A stretch of 64,000 nucleotides of DNA, from positions 36,596,164-36,660,163 of the forward strand of contig CM049315.1 of assembly GCA_026874595.1 (NCBI GenBank), read 5' to 3'. The notes beneath the pieces were generated by a model. That model searched no databases. It was not told the DNA's origin and saw only the letters and a program-made list of their open reading frames with translations. This document shows positions 12,501 through 26,191 of the stretch, one piece after another. Made by a program: the position numbers and the translations under genes. Source of the stretch: Sipunculus nudus. Lineage: Eukaryota > Annelida > Sipuncula > Golfingiida > Sipunculidae. The stretch's first letter is position 1, and every line of letters starts with the position of its first letter.

Positions 12501-15500
12501 CGTCCCTCACAATCTGTATAGAGGGTCCCAGCGGACCTAACTGTTTAACTCGTGAGTGACAATACCTTTACCAGCGTCTCTCACAATCTGTATAGAGGGT
12601 CACTGCTTGCCAAACTGTTTAGAACGTGAGTCACAGTCCCTCTCCCAGGGTCCCTCACAATCTGTATAGAGGGTCACAGCGGAGCTACCTGTTTAACGCG
12701 TGAGTCACAGCCCCTCTCCTAGCGTTCCTCACAATCTGTATAGAGGGTAACAGCGGGGCTACCTGTTTAACGCGTGAGTCATAGCCCCTCTCCTAGCGTC
12801 CCCCACAATCTATTGAGGGTTGAAACGACACTCTCTTCAGTGCCATGATTAATATAAAACAGCAACATCCTAGTATCATTTAGACAATCAGATTTTTACC
12901 TACTATAAAAAACGCCTTGTATAAAAACATGGCATATTTTGATGTAGTCAAAAAAAAATTTATATCTTTCGTTGGAAATTCCCAGCTAAATATGGATATA
13001 ACCTATGCATATGTTCGTATTTAGATGTTTATTTTACAAAGCGATATATTACTATGTATAAAAAATAATATAACTTAAATGAAAAAAAAAAACAAATGCA
13101 CTAATTTATTCTAATAATTCTATTATGTTGTTATATTCATTTTCCTATATTGTTTTATTTTATATCTGTTTTCTGTGTCCTGTCTTCTTTTTTATCATCT
13201 TCTTCTTTCTCCTTTTGTTTTAATTATTAACCCCACCTGTCCATAGGTGAAGATATTTGTTTTGCCATTCTTCTTCTTATATATTATTATTCGGTCACTA
13301 TTTTTATTAGAGTTTATTGATTCTTACACAGGATAATACTTACTCTAGTATAATTACTTTGACGCAAATTCCGTGACCTTGACCAATTTTGCAAGGTTAC
13401 AGTGCTAAAAAGTGCGATTCTTAAGAATTTTGTTGTCTCCTAATCTATTACAGTTAAAGTAAAATGGACGAAATGTTATTATCAAATCTTATATGACAGA
13501 ATTACGGAATTAACTAATGCAAAAAGTTATAGGTGACTCAGTTACTTTTCCGTTAAGATTCGTTTTCTCATATATCATTTGACTTAGAAAGTTGAAACTT
13601 TAACAGACACGTGCCATTAACAATGCAGGAGTGTAGGTTTGGTAGCACTTTATATTTTTTTTTTACACATATGCAGATTACAAAAACTACACCTGATCTT
13701 AGAGAATTCATAGAGATTACAATCAAATTTGAATTCTGTTCCAAAGAACTGTAGTTCTAAAATAAGTCTTTTATAATTCAAACAACCTTGTTAATGGGGT
13801 CAAAGGACTAAGTCACAGTTCAAGTCGAAGGTCAATAATATTTGGCCACATACAACTTGCACAATAATAACGCCAACTGTAAGGCACTACTGATATAAGT
13901 AAAACTCCCATTCTAGCATTCAACTTGTTGAGCCCATATTTCTTACTCTGCGCGGTTGAGAATGACTTCCATCTTCAAGTGATGTATCCCCTTTATAGAC
14001 AGATGTTGGCTCAGGACACTTCATATGCCATGAAGCTGTAAATGTGTAGATCCGTGAATGTGGTATGGCAGTTACAAAAAGGTCTTGTTACTAATATTTT
14101 ACCTCCGCTAGGTGGCGGGTCGTACTATACTTTACCTTCGGAATGTATGTCAGAATATTTAGGCTAACTTTCTTTCAATTTTGTGGAGGGGTCAGGAAAT
14201 CACGCAAAGAACAATTCATTAGATTTTAGACGTCATCTTAATGACATCAAACGTTTTATTTTTCATTCAAATGCTTCCTATTTCTTTGTATCCAGTGAAT
14301 GGAGATCGTGAATCGTGACACACGTTTCTCCGTGCGCATTGTACGAAGCGCACATTGTTTTCAAAACATTCAGCTGAATAAGTACGAAGGTAACAAGGGT
14401 TTTTAAGCTCGACTGAAAATCATCTGAGCTATTGCGATCACTCTTTCTCCTTCGTCCGTTCTTCCGGCAGTCTGTCCGATTGTCCGGACACAGGGCACAA
14501 ATCGTAACCGCTGGACCTAGAAACTTCTAACTGAAAGCCAAAGGAGGCCCATAAAACATCTCCTTTGAATCCTTAAATTAAGTCACTGTGACCCATCTCC
14601 TCAGTGTTACGGGACTTGTAAGTACCTCACAGAATCATTACAAATTTGATACAAAAACTCCAGTATCTGAATAACTAATGCAATGATTGCCAAGATTCTT
14701 TCCATGCATATTGATCATGGATTGTTTCATCATTTCCTGCAGGCTGGTGACATCACATGTGTTTTACGCATTTGCTTCTCTATTTTTGAGACATTTAAAT
14801 GATGCAGTCTGGCTGGAAATAGGGCACAAACTGTAACAGACCTAGAAATTCCCAACTGTACATCCAGTGAGGTCCTGGGCAAAACTTCTTGGAAACCTGA
14901 AAGCAGGTCATAGTGACCTATATTTTGCGAACTAATGGCCGAAAACATGATTTTGAGCCCTCAGTGAGACAGACGGGGCACAAATTGTATCCATTTTGCC
15001 TAGAATCTTCAAACATGACTGTCAGGGAGATTTATAAAAAAATCTCTTAAGAAACCTGATATGTGGTCACTGCGACATATCGTCCGTGGTATGGGGCTCG
15101 TAAGTATACGCCTAAGAATAATTAAAAATTTTATACAAAAGCTCTAGTATCTAAATAACAAATGCATTGATTGCCATGATTCTTTCCATGCATATTGATC
15201 ATGGATTGTTTCATCAGTTCTTTCAGACTAATGGCACAATCTTTATTTTAAAAAAATTTTTACGCATTTTTCTCTATTTTGAGACCTTTAAATGGAACAG
15301 TCCCGCTGTTTAATAGGGCACAAACTGTAGCCGTTAGGCCTAGAAACTGCTAATTATAAATCCAGGCAGGTTATAGGTCAATCTCTTTAGAAACCTGAAA
15401 TTATGTATTGTGACCTATATTTTGTGAATTACGGGCTGAAAATATTTCTTTAGCACCAAGAGAGTCAGACAGGGAACAAATTACATGTAATCATTTGGTC

Positions 15501-18500
15501 TAGGGTCTTCTTACATGACATGCAAGGAGGTCCTGGGCAAATTTCCATGGAAACTTTTAACTAGGTCATAGTGACCTATATTCTGCGAACTACGGGCTGA
15601 AAACATGATTTTTGAGCACCCAGGGATTACGACGGGGCACAAAATTATATCGATTTAACCTAAAATCTTCTCGAGCAACACCCAGGATGGTTCTGGGCAA
15701 ATTTTCTTGGAAACCTGAAACTAGGTCATGGTGAACTATATTCTGCAAGATATGTGAAAGGACATGAATAGAGCGCCCTACAAGACGGCTTTGCACGAGT
15801 TGTTACAGTTGGACCTAGTAACTTTTAATTTAATAAAGATACAGGGAGGTCCCTGTAAAAGCTTCTTGAAAACCTGAAATAAGGTCAATGTGACCTATAT
15901 TCTGTGAGATGTGTGAAAGAAAATTATTTGAGTACCCTGTTGGTCAGATATATACACATTTTAGCAGTTTGATGTAGAAAATTCTAACTTATCTAGAATG
16001 GTCCTCGTAAAATATTCTTGGAAACCCTATATAATTGTGCTATAACCTATCTGCTAAGGACTATTGGCAATATACATGGTTTGAGCACTCGGGGATTCAT
16101 TCTTAACATTGGTCAAGGTTTTCTGAATTCAGCTTACTTTGATGGCCCACGGGCCACTTGTTGAACACTGGACTAGATATTTTACAGAAGTCATAAAATA
16201 TACTTCATGTTGGATTTATTTTAATTTGTTTTAAACATTTTAATTTCATTTGGATAATACAAATAGCATTCGTGCACTAAAAAAGTTCTCTCCATTTTTT
16301 TTTTGCAGTGAATTGTAGTGAACTGAAGTTATCTCTCAAAAGATATTATATCATATCTTCATGTTCTCATAAATAATTCCAGTTAGGTGTATTATTATTA
16401 CATTCATTATACTTTTATTGGGATATGTGAGACTGATGAGCGTATAATGCTATCACTATATGAATGTGATACTATACTTAATATTATCTTATATACATTC
16501 CATCAATATTCTGCAAGTTAATATAGAGCAACCTTTTAAGAATTATGACATTATGGAGAAAAGGAACAGTATTGGCCAAGGCATGCGCTCTCCGGCGCCC
16601 TTATGTTTTATTATAACCATTATTATTAGCATTATTTATTATTAACATGATCAATTTTCTTAAAGTTGATTCTTATTATCCCCTCGCCAGTCCAGCCGGA
16701 ATTGGCTTGTGAACCATTTTAAGCCAGCCTTCCATCTTTCCCATATAGCTCAACCACTCTCAGATAAAGAACCGTATCGATTTTAGGGCCACAGAAGCAA
16801 AGGTCAAGGCCAAGGGGCTCACATTATGGAAAAGCTTGTGGACACACTTTAAGCCAAACCATTTGACCAAAACTTTTACCTTTCACATATGGCTCACCAA
16901 CCCTCGGAAGGAAATACCCTATTGATTTTAAGGTCACGGGGTCAAAGGTCAAGGCCATAGGATCCCCTCTCTGAAAAAAGTTGGATGCATTTTAAGCCAT
17001 GTTGACGCATTTTAAGCCAAACTGTTAGATCAAAACCTTTCATCTTTCACATATGACTCCTCCACCCACTGATGAAGAAAGTTTTCGCTATTGAGGTCAT
17101 GGGGTCAAAGGTCAAGGTGACAGAACTGCTCTCCTGATTCCACACTGTGTAATACACCCAGTCTAATTATGCTCCCTTGCCAGGGGATGCTCCGCTTTGC
17201 GGTGCCTTTGTTTAAATTTAACATAAGCCCCGATTCTGGTGTAATTATTAATTCAGCTGATGAAGTAATTAATAATCTAGATAGCCTTATAATAAAAATT
17301 TTTTACCTCAATTTTACCTCAGTTACCCAAAAATTGTTACTGCTGATTGTTATCGTCAAAATTCATACTTTGCTTTTATTGTTTTAGTTGAATCATTATT
17401 ATTTTCTAAATATACTGGTCATTATAATTATTATGAATTGGGGGACATTTTGATATTTTCAATGTTTCATTTTTAATTATTCGATTTTAATTTCACCTGC
17501 TTAGTTCTAATATATTTGATATGTTTTAATAGAATCATTGAATTTAGTGTGCTTATTTGGAGCACATTTTTTACAGGTTAAACATGTAAGTTACACATTT
17601 TGTTAATAAGAATATTATTATCTTATTACTTTATCATTATTTTTTTCGTTAATTATGTTGATATTATTATTATTATTATTATTATTACAGTCGACACGAG
17701 CCCTGTCATTACGTCATGTGAAGCTCGTTTAGAGAAGTGGTTTGAGAACAAGCTGGTAGCCGAGCTGACTGTCCCGTGTAACATGAAGGACATCACGACA
17801 AAAGACGAAGCCACGCAAGTTTACGTGGGCGAGCGAGATTTCACGAGAATCCGGCTTCGCTGGGCCGCCGAATACAGACCAGTAGTGGAAAGACTTCCAA
17901 CTAAAGCTGTTTACGTCGTTTCACACAGCGCTGGGCTGACGGCAGTGAGGTCCAATTTAACTCTTTACGACAAGGGTAAGAAGATTTATCTTTGTTAATG
18001 TAGTTTTTTGCTTAGGTTTTCATAAAATATGAAGACAATTTAAACAAGTAACAGGCTCAACAAAAGTAAATGACTTTGTTTTTATTTATCCTTACATAGT
18101 CAGTCATTCCACTCAGTCTTTACTCTCGCCTTATACACTTTAACTTGCTTGTGTCACAGTAAGTGTATTATGTGAAGATCAAAGCTACGAAGGAATCCCA
18201 GATGATTAACACCTGATCAATTTTGTATTAAACTTAAAGGCACTGTTGTTCGTTACTTTAATCTACACCTTTCAAGGCATTCGATAAGATAATTTCTTAT
18301 ATAAAAATCCATAAGCTCATTTGTCTGAATTTACTATGTTCCTCCTTTGCCTTTGCCTAAATAATTCACCAATTGATTCATCGGTCCGTGACAGAATTTG
18401 TGAGCATTGGCTAACATGTGTTGACAAAGATTATTTTGAAAAAAAAAAAAATTAAATTAAATTAAATCATTGGATCACTTATAATATATCGGGGTTCTCG

Positions 18501-21180
18501 GGGTAATCGCATGGTCTCAGTGGAAATCTCGATTTTTTATTTATATGTAAGGTTAATAACTGACTTTAATTGGCAGTCGCAATTAATGCGTAAAGCATTA
18601 TTTGTGTTAATTGACAGAGAATAGGACGATATTACAGCTCAACTCTGACTGCCAAGGAAAGGTTGGAGTGGATTCACCAAAGTTGAAAGTGAAATGCGAG
18701 GCATTTCATGACATCTCCAATATAGCAGTAAGAGAGAAATACAGGTTCGTCAAATAATATTACTCTTTTTGCTCAAATAGTAATGAATTGATGCCTGTTT
18801 TCATAAAAAAAATTATGTGATTTCTGGCTTCCTCTGTTTATGTATTAATGATCTAAGAGTAATTCTGGTTAAGAAAGGCTTTTAAGGATATATGAACTTG
18901 TTTATCAACAACGTCTATGTAAACAGCAATGTTGACAAAAGGAAATAAAATGTAACCTTAGGTAGTAGGTTGCATATATGAGGAGGGAGAAAGATTACTT
19001 GTTGCAAAACGCCATTTGCAAAGCTCTGGCTTATCTGAGAGATGCCTTATTGAATGTGTTTTATTTTGACGGGCATCCACATGTAATAAACACGTTGATA
19101 TGAGCAAAACAAGCAGCCTATGAGCGGTTATATCCAAGTTGTTTTGCCTATTTTTTCTATAAAAGCTCCAATGGATTACCTTTAATTGATAAAGGTCAGA
19201 TATCGGAAAAGGCTCCTTCAAAAACAATTTTATATAGAATATATATCTTTTCCCTTAACAGGCTCGTGGCTTCATTTGAGGCACAGACAGGGGGAAAGAA
19301 AATAGTTCACAATAGAGACCAGGGCAGACATGACACTCTCGCTATATCAGGCTCATCTTTCTCTAAGGAGGTACATATTCTGTACGACACAGAGCCGCCC
19401 TATCACTGTCTACAGTTCCACAACTGCCCATCAGAGTACACGGGTACGCCCATGGCGTTTGGCTTGGACCAAGACATAAATAATGTAAGTCAATTAAATT
19501 CTTCATATCGCATGTAAAACCTGGTCTAGGCCATATCACAAGGAAGATATTCATCCTCTATACCCCGACAATAAAGCTAGACTTCCTTCAAATATACTCT
19601 AAGAAAAAAGGGTTCCAGGTAGAACCCAAAAGGGTTCTTCGGAGTGGACTGAGTGGGAAACCTTTTAAGGTTCCAGCTGGAACCTTAAAGGCGGGGTTCT
19701 TTGTAGAACATCCCGAAGGTTCTTTTTCTGGAATCTTATAGGTTCCATCTAGAACCTCTTCAGAGGTTCTGATAGGATCCCTCCAGGGTATTTCACGATG
19801 GACTGAGTGGGGAACCTTAAAAGGTTCTGGGTGGAACCCAAAGTAAAGGGTTCTTTATAGAACCTTCAATGCAGGTTTGTTCTAATAAACAGTCTAAGAT
19901 TTCATATCATACGTTTAGGATAAATTAATCACACGTCATATGTTATTATTTAAAGGAAACATTTTTGATAGATGATATGAAAATGTATCTCATAGAAAGT
20001 GGGTAACTGCAAGAATCATCGCTGAAAAAAAGTTATATTTATACGTGTGTTCAGAAAATATGACATATTCTTCCAGTTGAAATAAAAACACTTTTTTAGA
20101 AACACACCTTTAATTTAGTTGTAAAATCGATTTGTGAAAAAAGTACAACGGCCAAAAAGCATTGACATATATGTGCATCTAAATAAAATATATATATATT
20201 ATTTGGCATTTGCGATACAGAGTTCGCGAACACCCAACACAGTTCCGAGTCATTTTCTCAAAATTAATACATGTATACTTATACATTCAGATCCCCTTGG
20301 AATCATTCCACGTAGAGTCTTTGATACTGCAGGTAAATGTTATGTTTTTGACTGAATAAATTTTAGTTTCCTTGATATATACTAACACGGAAATTGAATA
20401 CTTCGCATTGTCTGTCCTACCCGCACACACACACACACACACACACACATGGCGACAAGAATGAACATCCATGCTGACCCTATGTGTGCTGTTCCTTTTG
20501 GTTTTGATAGCAGGTGTTCATCAAGAATACATTTCTTATTGTTTACGTGTTCTTAGGTACATGTTTACCTCTTGTGGCTCAGGGTCCTCATGTGAAGCAA
20601 ATCTGTATTATAAATTTAGTACTTCTCTGTTTTACAAAAAAAATATATATATAAAGTCGAGGCAGCATATGATAGACAAACAACTGGTGATGCTAAGTGT
20701 CTTGTACGATGTTTGTATGGCTAGTACAGCTCAAACGCTTTCGTGTGTGTTTCAAACATACACGGGTCCCTTGGGCAAATTTATCTATGTATACAAATCT
20801 TCCAAGCAAAAACGATTTTATTGGGAACAATCGATTCCGTGTGTGATGAACGATAAACTCAAAAAAAATCGCGACGGTCGAAATAATCAGTGTTCTGTGT
20901 CAACATATACTTTGATTGTGTGATGCGTCCTGGGTATGGAGCGGTACGGTACGTAGACTCAATCTGGAAAATAAGAGATGAGATACACTAATAAAAAAGA
21001 TACATAAATATTTGCATGTATATGTATACGGTTAATTTCTGTCACACAATTGCTCTCACCTAAACACAGTGGAGGAAATTATGCAGTCTTTACGGTAAGC
21101 AACCAGTTTGGGTATCTTACCACCAGTTGTTCATTAGAGGGTTCATTAAAATATGTTTCTCGTTCTGAATTCGGTAATTC

Positions 21181-21221
<41 letters not shown>

Positions 21222-24200
21222 AGAAATCAAATTGGGAATGTTAATGTCGACAACCTTCTAATATTTTGTGAAGTTTTCCGAAACAGCATTAACGCGTTAA
21301 ATATTATAAACATAATATACGTGTATTTTTTCAAGGTGTATCAACATATAGAACACTTAATTTTCCTGATTGACCTCATAATATTTATTAACTTTGTTTC
21401 AAAATTTTAAGCCTTCTTGTAATTATGTGGTTAACAGAGACATGGTTAACACAACAAAATATCGTTTTTTTTCTACTTTGTGATACACAATTTCATGTGC
21501 ATTATTAACACGTGTTATGATTTAGAAATATCTCTGGGATAACCTACCATTTTATAATCACCAGCCCTTGTTACAAAAATCCTATCTTCTTTTTTAATCG
21601 CTTTCTCGCTAGCCAGGCAGATGTATCTGGTTCCTACAAAGAGAGAGCCACAACTAGAGAGACTCAGGTGAAAGTTTCCAAAACATAATATAAACATAAT
21701 ACAAATATAGTGTATATGTGTGCATTTGTTTACAATGATATTTCAACATATAGAATAAGTAACCTTATCTTATTCACTTAAATGTATCTGTAGGTTCCTC
21801 ATAATCAGATTTAAATACAGACATAACAAACTTAGATTTTGACTTTGTGATACACAATTCCATGTGCATTATTAACACCTGACACGTTACAACTTAGGAA
21901 TAACTCTGAAATAACTTACCATGTTATAATCATCAGCCTTATCAAATGAAAATTCTTTCTTCTCTTTCATTCGCACTATAGCTATCGAGGCAGATGTGTC
22001 TGGTCACTGCAAAAAGAAAGAATGAATAGGCGACCTTTGTAAAGTCTACTCTTGTTAACAATTAGGCATTACAACACCACGTTAATTAGAGAACACCTTA
22101 AGAGGCCGTTTGGTTCCTTAGGCCCCTTTGTTGAACACCCCAATTAACCCGTTTTCAAAACAGCGCTCCATTCAGTCCAATATACTGGTTATGCTCAAAA
22201 TTGGTTTTGCGATGCGTTCTTACACCCTTTGTATGATAAATGATGTATAGGAGAATTTAAAGAAACGAATAAGGATAGAGTAATACTGTAAACACTAAAC
22301 AATATTTTATGAGTGTATTCCATGTACAGTTGCCTCGTTTGTTTAGTTTCAGTCACTGAAGCCGAGTTATAATTCTGTTTGGTAAATGTTGTTAAAAAGC
22401 GGCCATTTTCCTTACACTGCTAGAACTGTTTCAAATTCTACATGACTAGAATTACTATGAACTGGTATAGACTGCAACAATTCGTGCACGCACAGCATGT
22501 TTATCATAAGCCTTGATCCACGTTTAGATTAATAAGTGAACGTTCCGGTAACTTCTTTTGCAGACGAGGACTAACTAACTGGATACATTAAGTCATTGGA
22601 CAGATAATCTCTAGCCATAAGTTCAACATTCTTCACATGAAAATATATATAACCATAGGTCTTACCCTATAATTATTCCCTCTTCCAATCGATCAAAACA
22701 TCCGACCGTGAACAGTTGACCTCATAATTCAAATAGCTTGCGCATGCGCGTCCTAATCATCGGGATATCCGGTCAACACACAGGTTCCATCTGGAACCTT
22801 GTATCAAGTTATCGTCAGGGCACGAACTTCAAAGTGTCAGATGGAACCTTTTTACGAAGAAAAGAGTTCTAGATGGAACCATGGTTCTACCTAGAACCAT
22901 ATGGGTTCTCAAAAGAACCACCAAGAACCCTTTTTTCTTAGAGTGTATACGATTGTTGTAGTGTCAACCATGTCTTCCTATTTTGTGTCCCTAATCTATG
23001 TTTCGTTTACTGTTACTTTCCTAAAATAAATGTGTTATTGGGACAAAAACACAATTGATCCCCAACATGTCGATTCCCTATGGGGAAAAACAAACCTTCA
23101 AGTGTTAAAATACAAAGTTATAACTATGCAAGGAAAAGACGTCTATGTAAATTCCACACACGCATGGTTACCAAATGTGACTCATTTGAAGTTATTTCAC
23201 GCAGCCCTTATCACAAAATATTCCTGTGCATATAATATGCCTGGAAAGATTTATATCTACCCCCTTCATACGCTCCTCACGCTCCTATACACTGCAGTTG
23301 TCCCAGGTCTTCTTTTGTTTATAACCGCTGTTTTGTATTGCAAGGTTCTCTGGGTCTGAACACTAGCGTAGGCACAGAGCAAAGCATTGTAATCAGACCA
23401 ATGAGAGCGTTGCATCGGATTGTGCATCCAGCTCCAAATTTTAAATATGCGACACCAGCTTTCAGTGGCCTTGTACGCGTACGCCCTTCACTACATATAC
23501 ACCTATGCTTCATTGGTGCATTTATTAGTCCGGGTCATTGTGGAGAAATAGTTCCTTTCCCAATCGCCTTTTAACTGAAGATCATTACTATATTAAGACC
23601 AGTTCCACAGAGACTGGGGTACCGGGGAACATATTGGGCCCCGGGGGACATAAGTACGCTCAAATTATTGTAAGCTAACAGTTCGTCTCACTGTGACCTG
23701 AAGAGTGTGTATACCATTTACTTGTGTAATTATAAGAAATTTCGTTCTTTTGGGGCTTATTTGTTTCGAAGAGCGGTTCGGAGTTTATAATCAATTGAAC
23801 AAACAGGACATTAGTCAATCGGTTGTCTCGTCAGATTAGAACCAATACCACATGTTTCAGAAGACTTCATGTCAAGAATGGTCGAACGCTGGCTAAGGCG
23901 AAGGGATGTTTGGATTATTTTGTCTCTTTCATAAGATGCACTTACCAAAATATTTCAGCGACAAAATATTTATCTGGTGTGTCAAAATGTCAGATTTGAT
24001 AACATAGATGCATACCGAGATTCCCTGGAGACTGAAGTATGACAGTTATAAACTTTTATACATATTAAGGGTGTTAGTGTAGGGTGGTAACAACACCAGA
24101 CTCGTTTCAATTACACCTGGTGGCGCTCTCTGGTGACACATTATTGAACATTTTTTTTTATATTTCTTTGACCCAGTCCAGTGTGACTTTCATCATCTAT

Positions 24201-26114
24201 GGCTGGAACGACTCCTACTCTGGGGTTGACCGCTTCGAGTACAGATCTAAAACGATGGCTACCGATTACCATGGTAACCTGAGTGACCACAGCTTGGCTC
24301 TCTCTACCCAGACTTGGCGTTACGGCGAAGGCCGGTCGAGGATACCGACCTACACGCCCTCAGAGCCCGGCATGTATGAAATAGAACTGTGGGTAGGTGT
24401 ATCACTTTACAATTAAAAATATATATATTTTTATAATTTCTTCCCACATACATGTGTTCTTGGTAAGTATGTTTCAAAAGTGCATTAAAAAGGTATTTCC
24501 TTTCCACTTTAGGAGAATTAACCTGCTTATAAAGGGAATTTTTTATCATAAAAGTTCGAAAAAAATTCAAAGTCAGTTACTGAAGTGGTTATTCTTACAC
24601 CTTTTTTTACCAATAGGTTTTTAAATTTGACATTTACGTTAACTGCGTTTTCATATTTTTTTCTTATTTTTTACACTTTTAAATGATTGGATAATTACAG
24701 GTTTGCGACTGCACGAATAATACCGCCAAGGCAAGAACTCTGCTGCTGTATGACCCGACAAGCAAGGTGACCTTGAACCCAGACAGCCCCATGTTTGTGT
24801 CGTCTGCTTCGCCTGAGTCAGAGTACAAAAGGATGACCGCAACCGGGATGTCCGGGAACATTCGAGTCACCTTGAACTGGACAGACCACTTTGAGAACAA
24901 GTTTCATCATGAAAACTTATTATTAAATCCCGTCAGACCGGCGGCAAACGGAATCATAGAGGACACTGCCGGCAACCGAACCACAAGGGGGATCGACAAT
25001 TCTCGGGGCATCGTGAAATTTACTCTAAGTTTCAAGAAAGCTCTACATCGTAACAATCTTGAGAAGCGCCCTGACAAAATAATCCAGATCCCCGACATCC
25101 ATAATCAAGTGTTCACAACCGAGTTCCCGTCCCTGAATGATGGCGAGACAGTTAAATTCTGGGTGACAGCAGCTGACGTCATGACAAGAACGCTGACTGA
25201 TACCACCATGGTTCACATTGACAGCTCCCCGCCAACTATTTCTGGAAATCTTAGTCACACGGTGATCGTCCGCGACGAGAGTCCAACTGTCCCATACGCC
25301 ACAAGGTATGCCTTTTAGTGATCTTATTTTCATTTATATTAAAAATGAACCATAACAAATAAAAAGTGTATAATAACCACGGCACCTTTACTAATGCCCA
25401 TTTGGCTTTAACGTTAATTATCATAACATTTATATTAAACATGATTTTGAATGGAGAATGCTTATCTATTTTATTTTCATATATGTACATCTGTGCAGGA
25501 ATATAAAAACTAATGTCGTTAGCTTTGCTTTAAAAAGTGCAATCAATGACATATTTTCAATAAGAAAAACCAAAACTATTGACTAAAAAAAAAGACACCA
25601 AAGTGAAACGCAACTCTCATGGTATTACAATAGAAATTTAAATACACTGAGGTGCTTGCAAAACACAGAAGGGCAGAGCATTTTTCTACACTCTGAAACC
25701 ATTTGGCAGTGGTTATACCTGCATCCGGTCTGTAACGGTTTCAGAGGAAGGAGTCAGAGAAAGAAAGCAGCTTATATTTTTTTCTTAAGAAGACTGTAAC
25801 ACTTGATAGGTTTAGATGTTTCTTTCTCAACAAATAAACATCACTGGGGAAGTGGTAATTTACAAGAGCTATTTCCATGCACAAATCAAATGAATATACA
25901 TTAATCCAAAGTAAGTATAATGATTTAGCTGTAGTATGAATATGTTATGTGTATCATCTGTGTGGGTATAAAGTTTTTCATGTTTTAGACTCTTGGTGAT
26001 CCGATAAAACTTGACATTATATGATAATGATTATAATGATTCTGATAATAATCCGCCTACGATGACAAAAACCTGTAAACTCCTTATAAATTTCTGATAC
26101 ACATACATACACAC

Positions 26115-26191
<77 letters not shown>

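Larger units (their letters stand above)
19592..22949. mobile_element. 3.4-kb terminal-inverted-repeat element in intron 7
   Basis: Left end CTCTAAGAAAAAAGGGTTC (from 19597), right end GAACCCTTTTTTCTTAGAG (to 22943), a near-perfect inverted repeat that extends outward as ATATA/TATAC. Subterminal zones on both sides (19610-19870 and 22780-22930) are dense in GGTTC and GAACC, many as palindromes. No transposase frame was recognised; the 150-codon frame at 20471-20923 matches nothing I know. Non-autonomous DNA transposon; the target duplication is uncertain (TA or TATA). Confidence 0.65.

Noticed and set aside
20471-20923. 150-codon frame with a hydrophobic start resembling a signal peptide
   Set aside because: It lies inside the inverted-repeat transposon, has no relatives I recognise, and its base use matches surrounding AT-rich sequence.
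24651-25490. Several open frames on the - strand opposite exon 9
   Set aside because: Shadows of the coding exon, which has splice sites and joins in frame to its neighbours.
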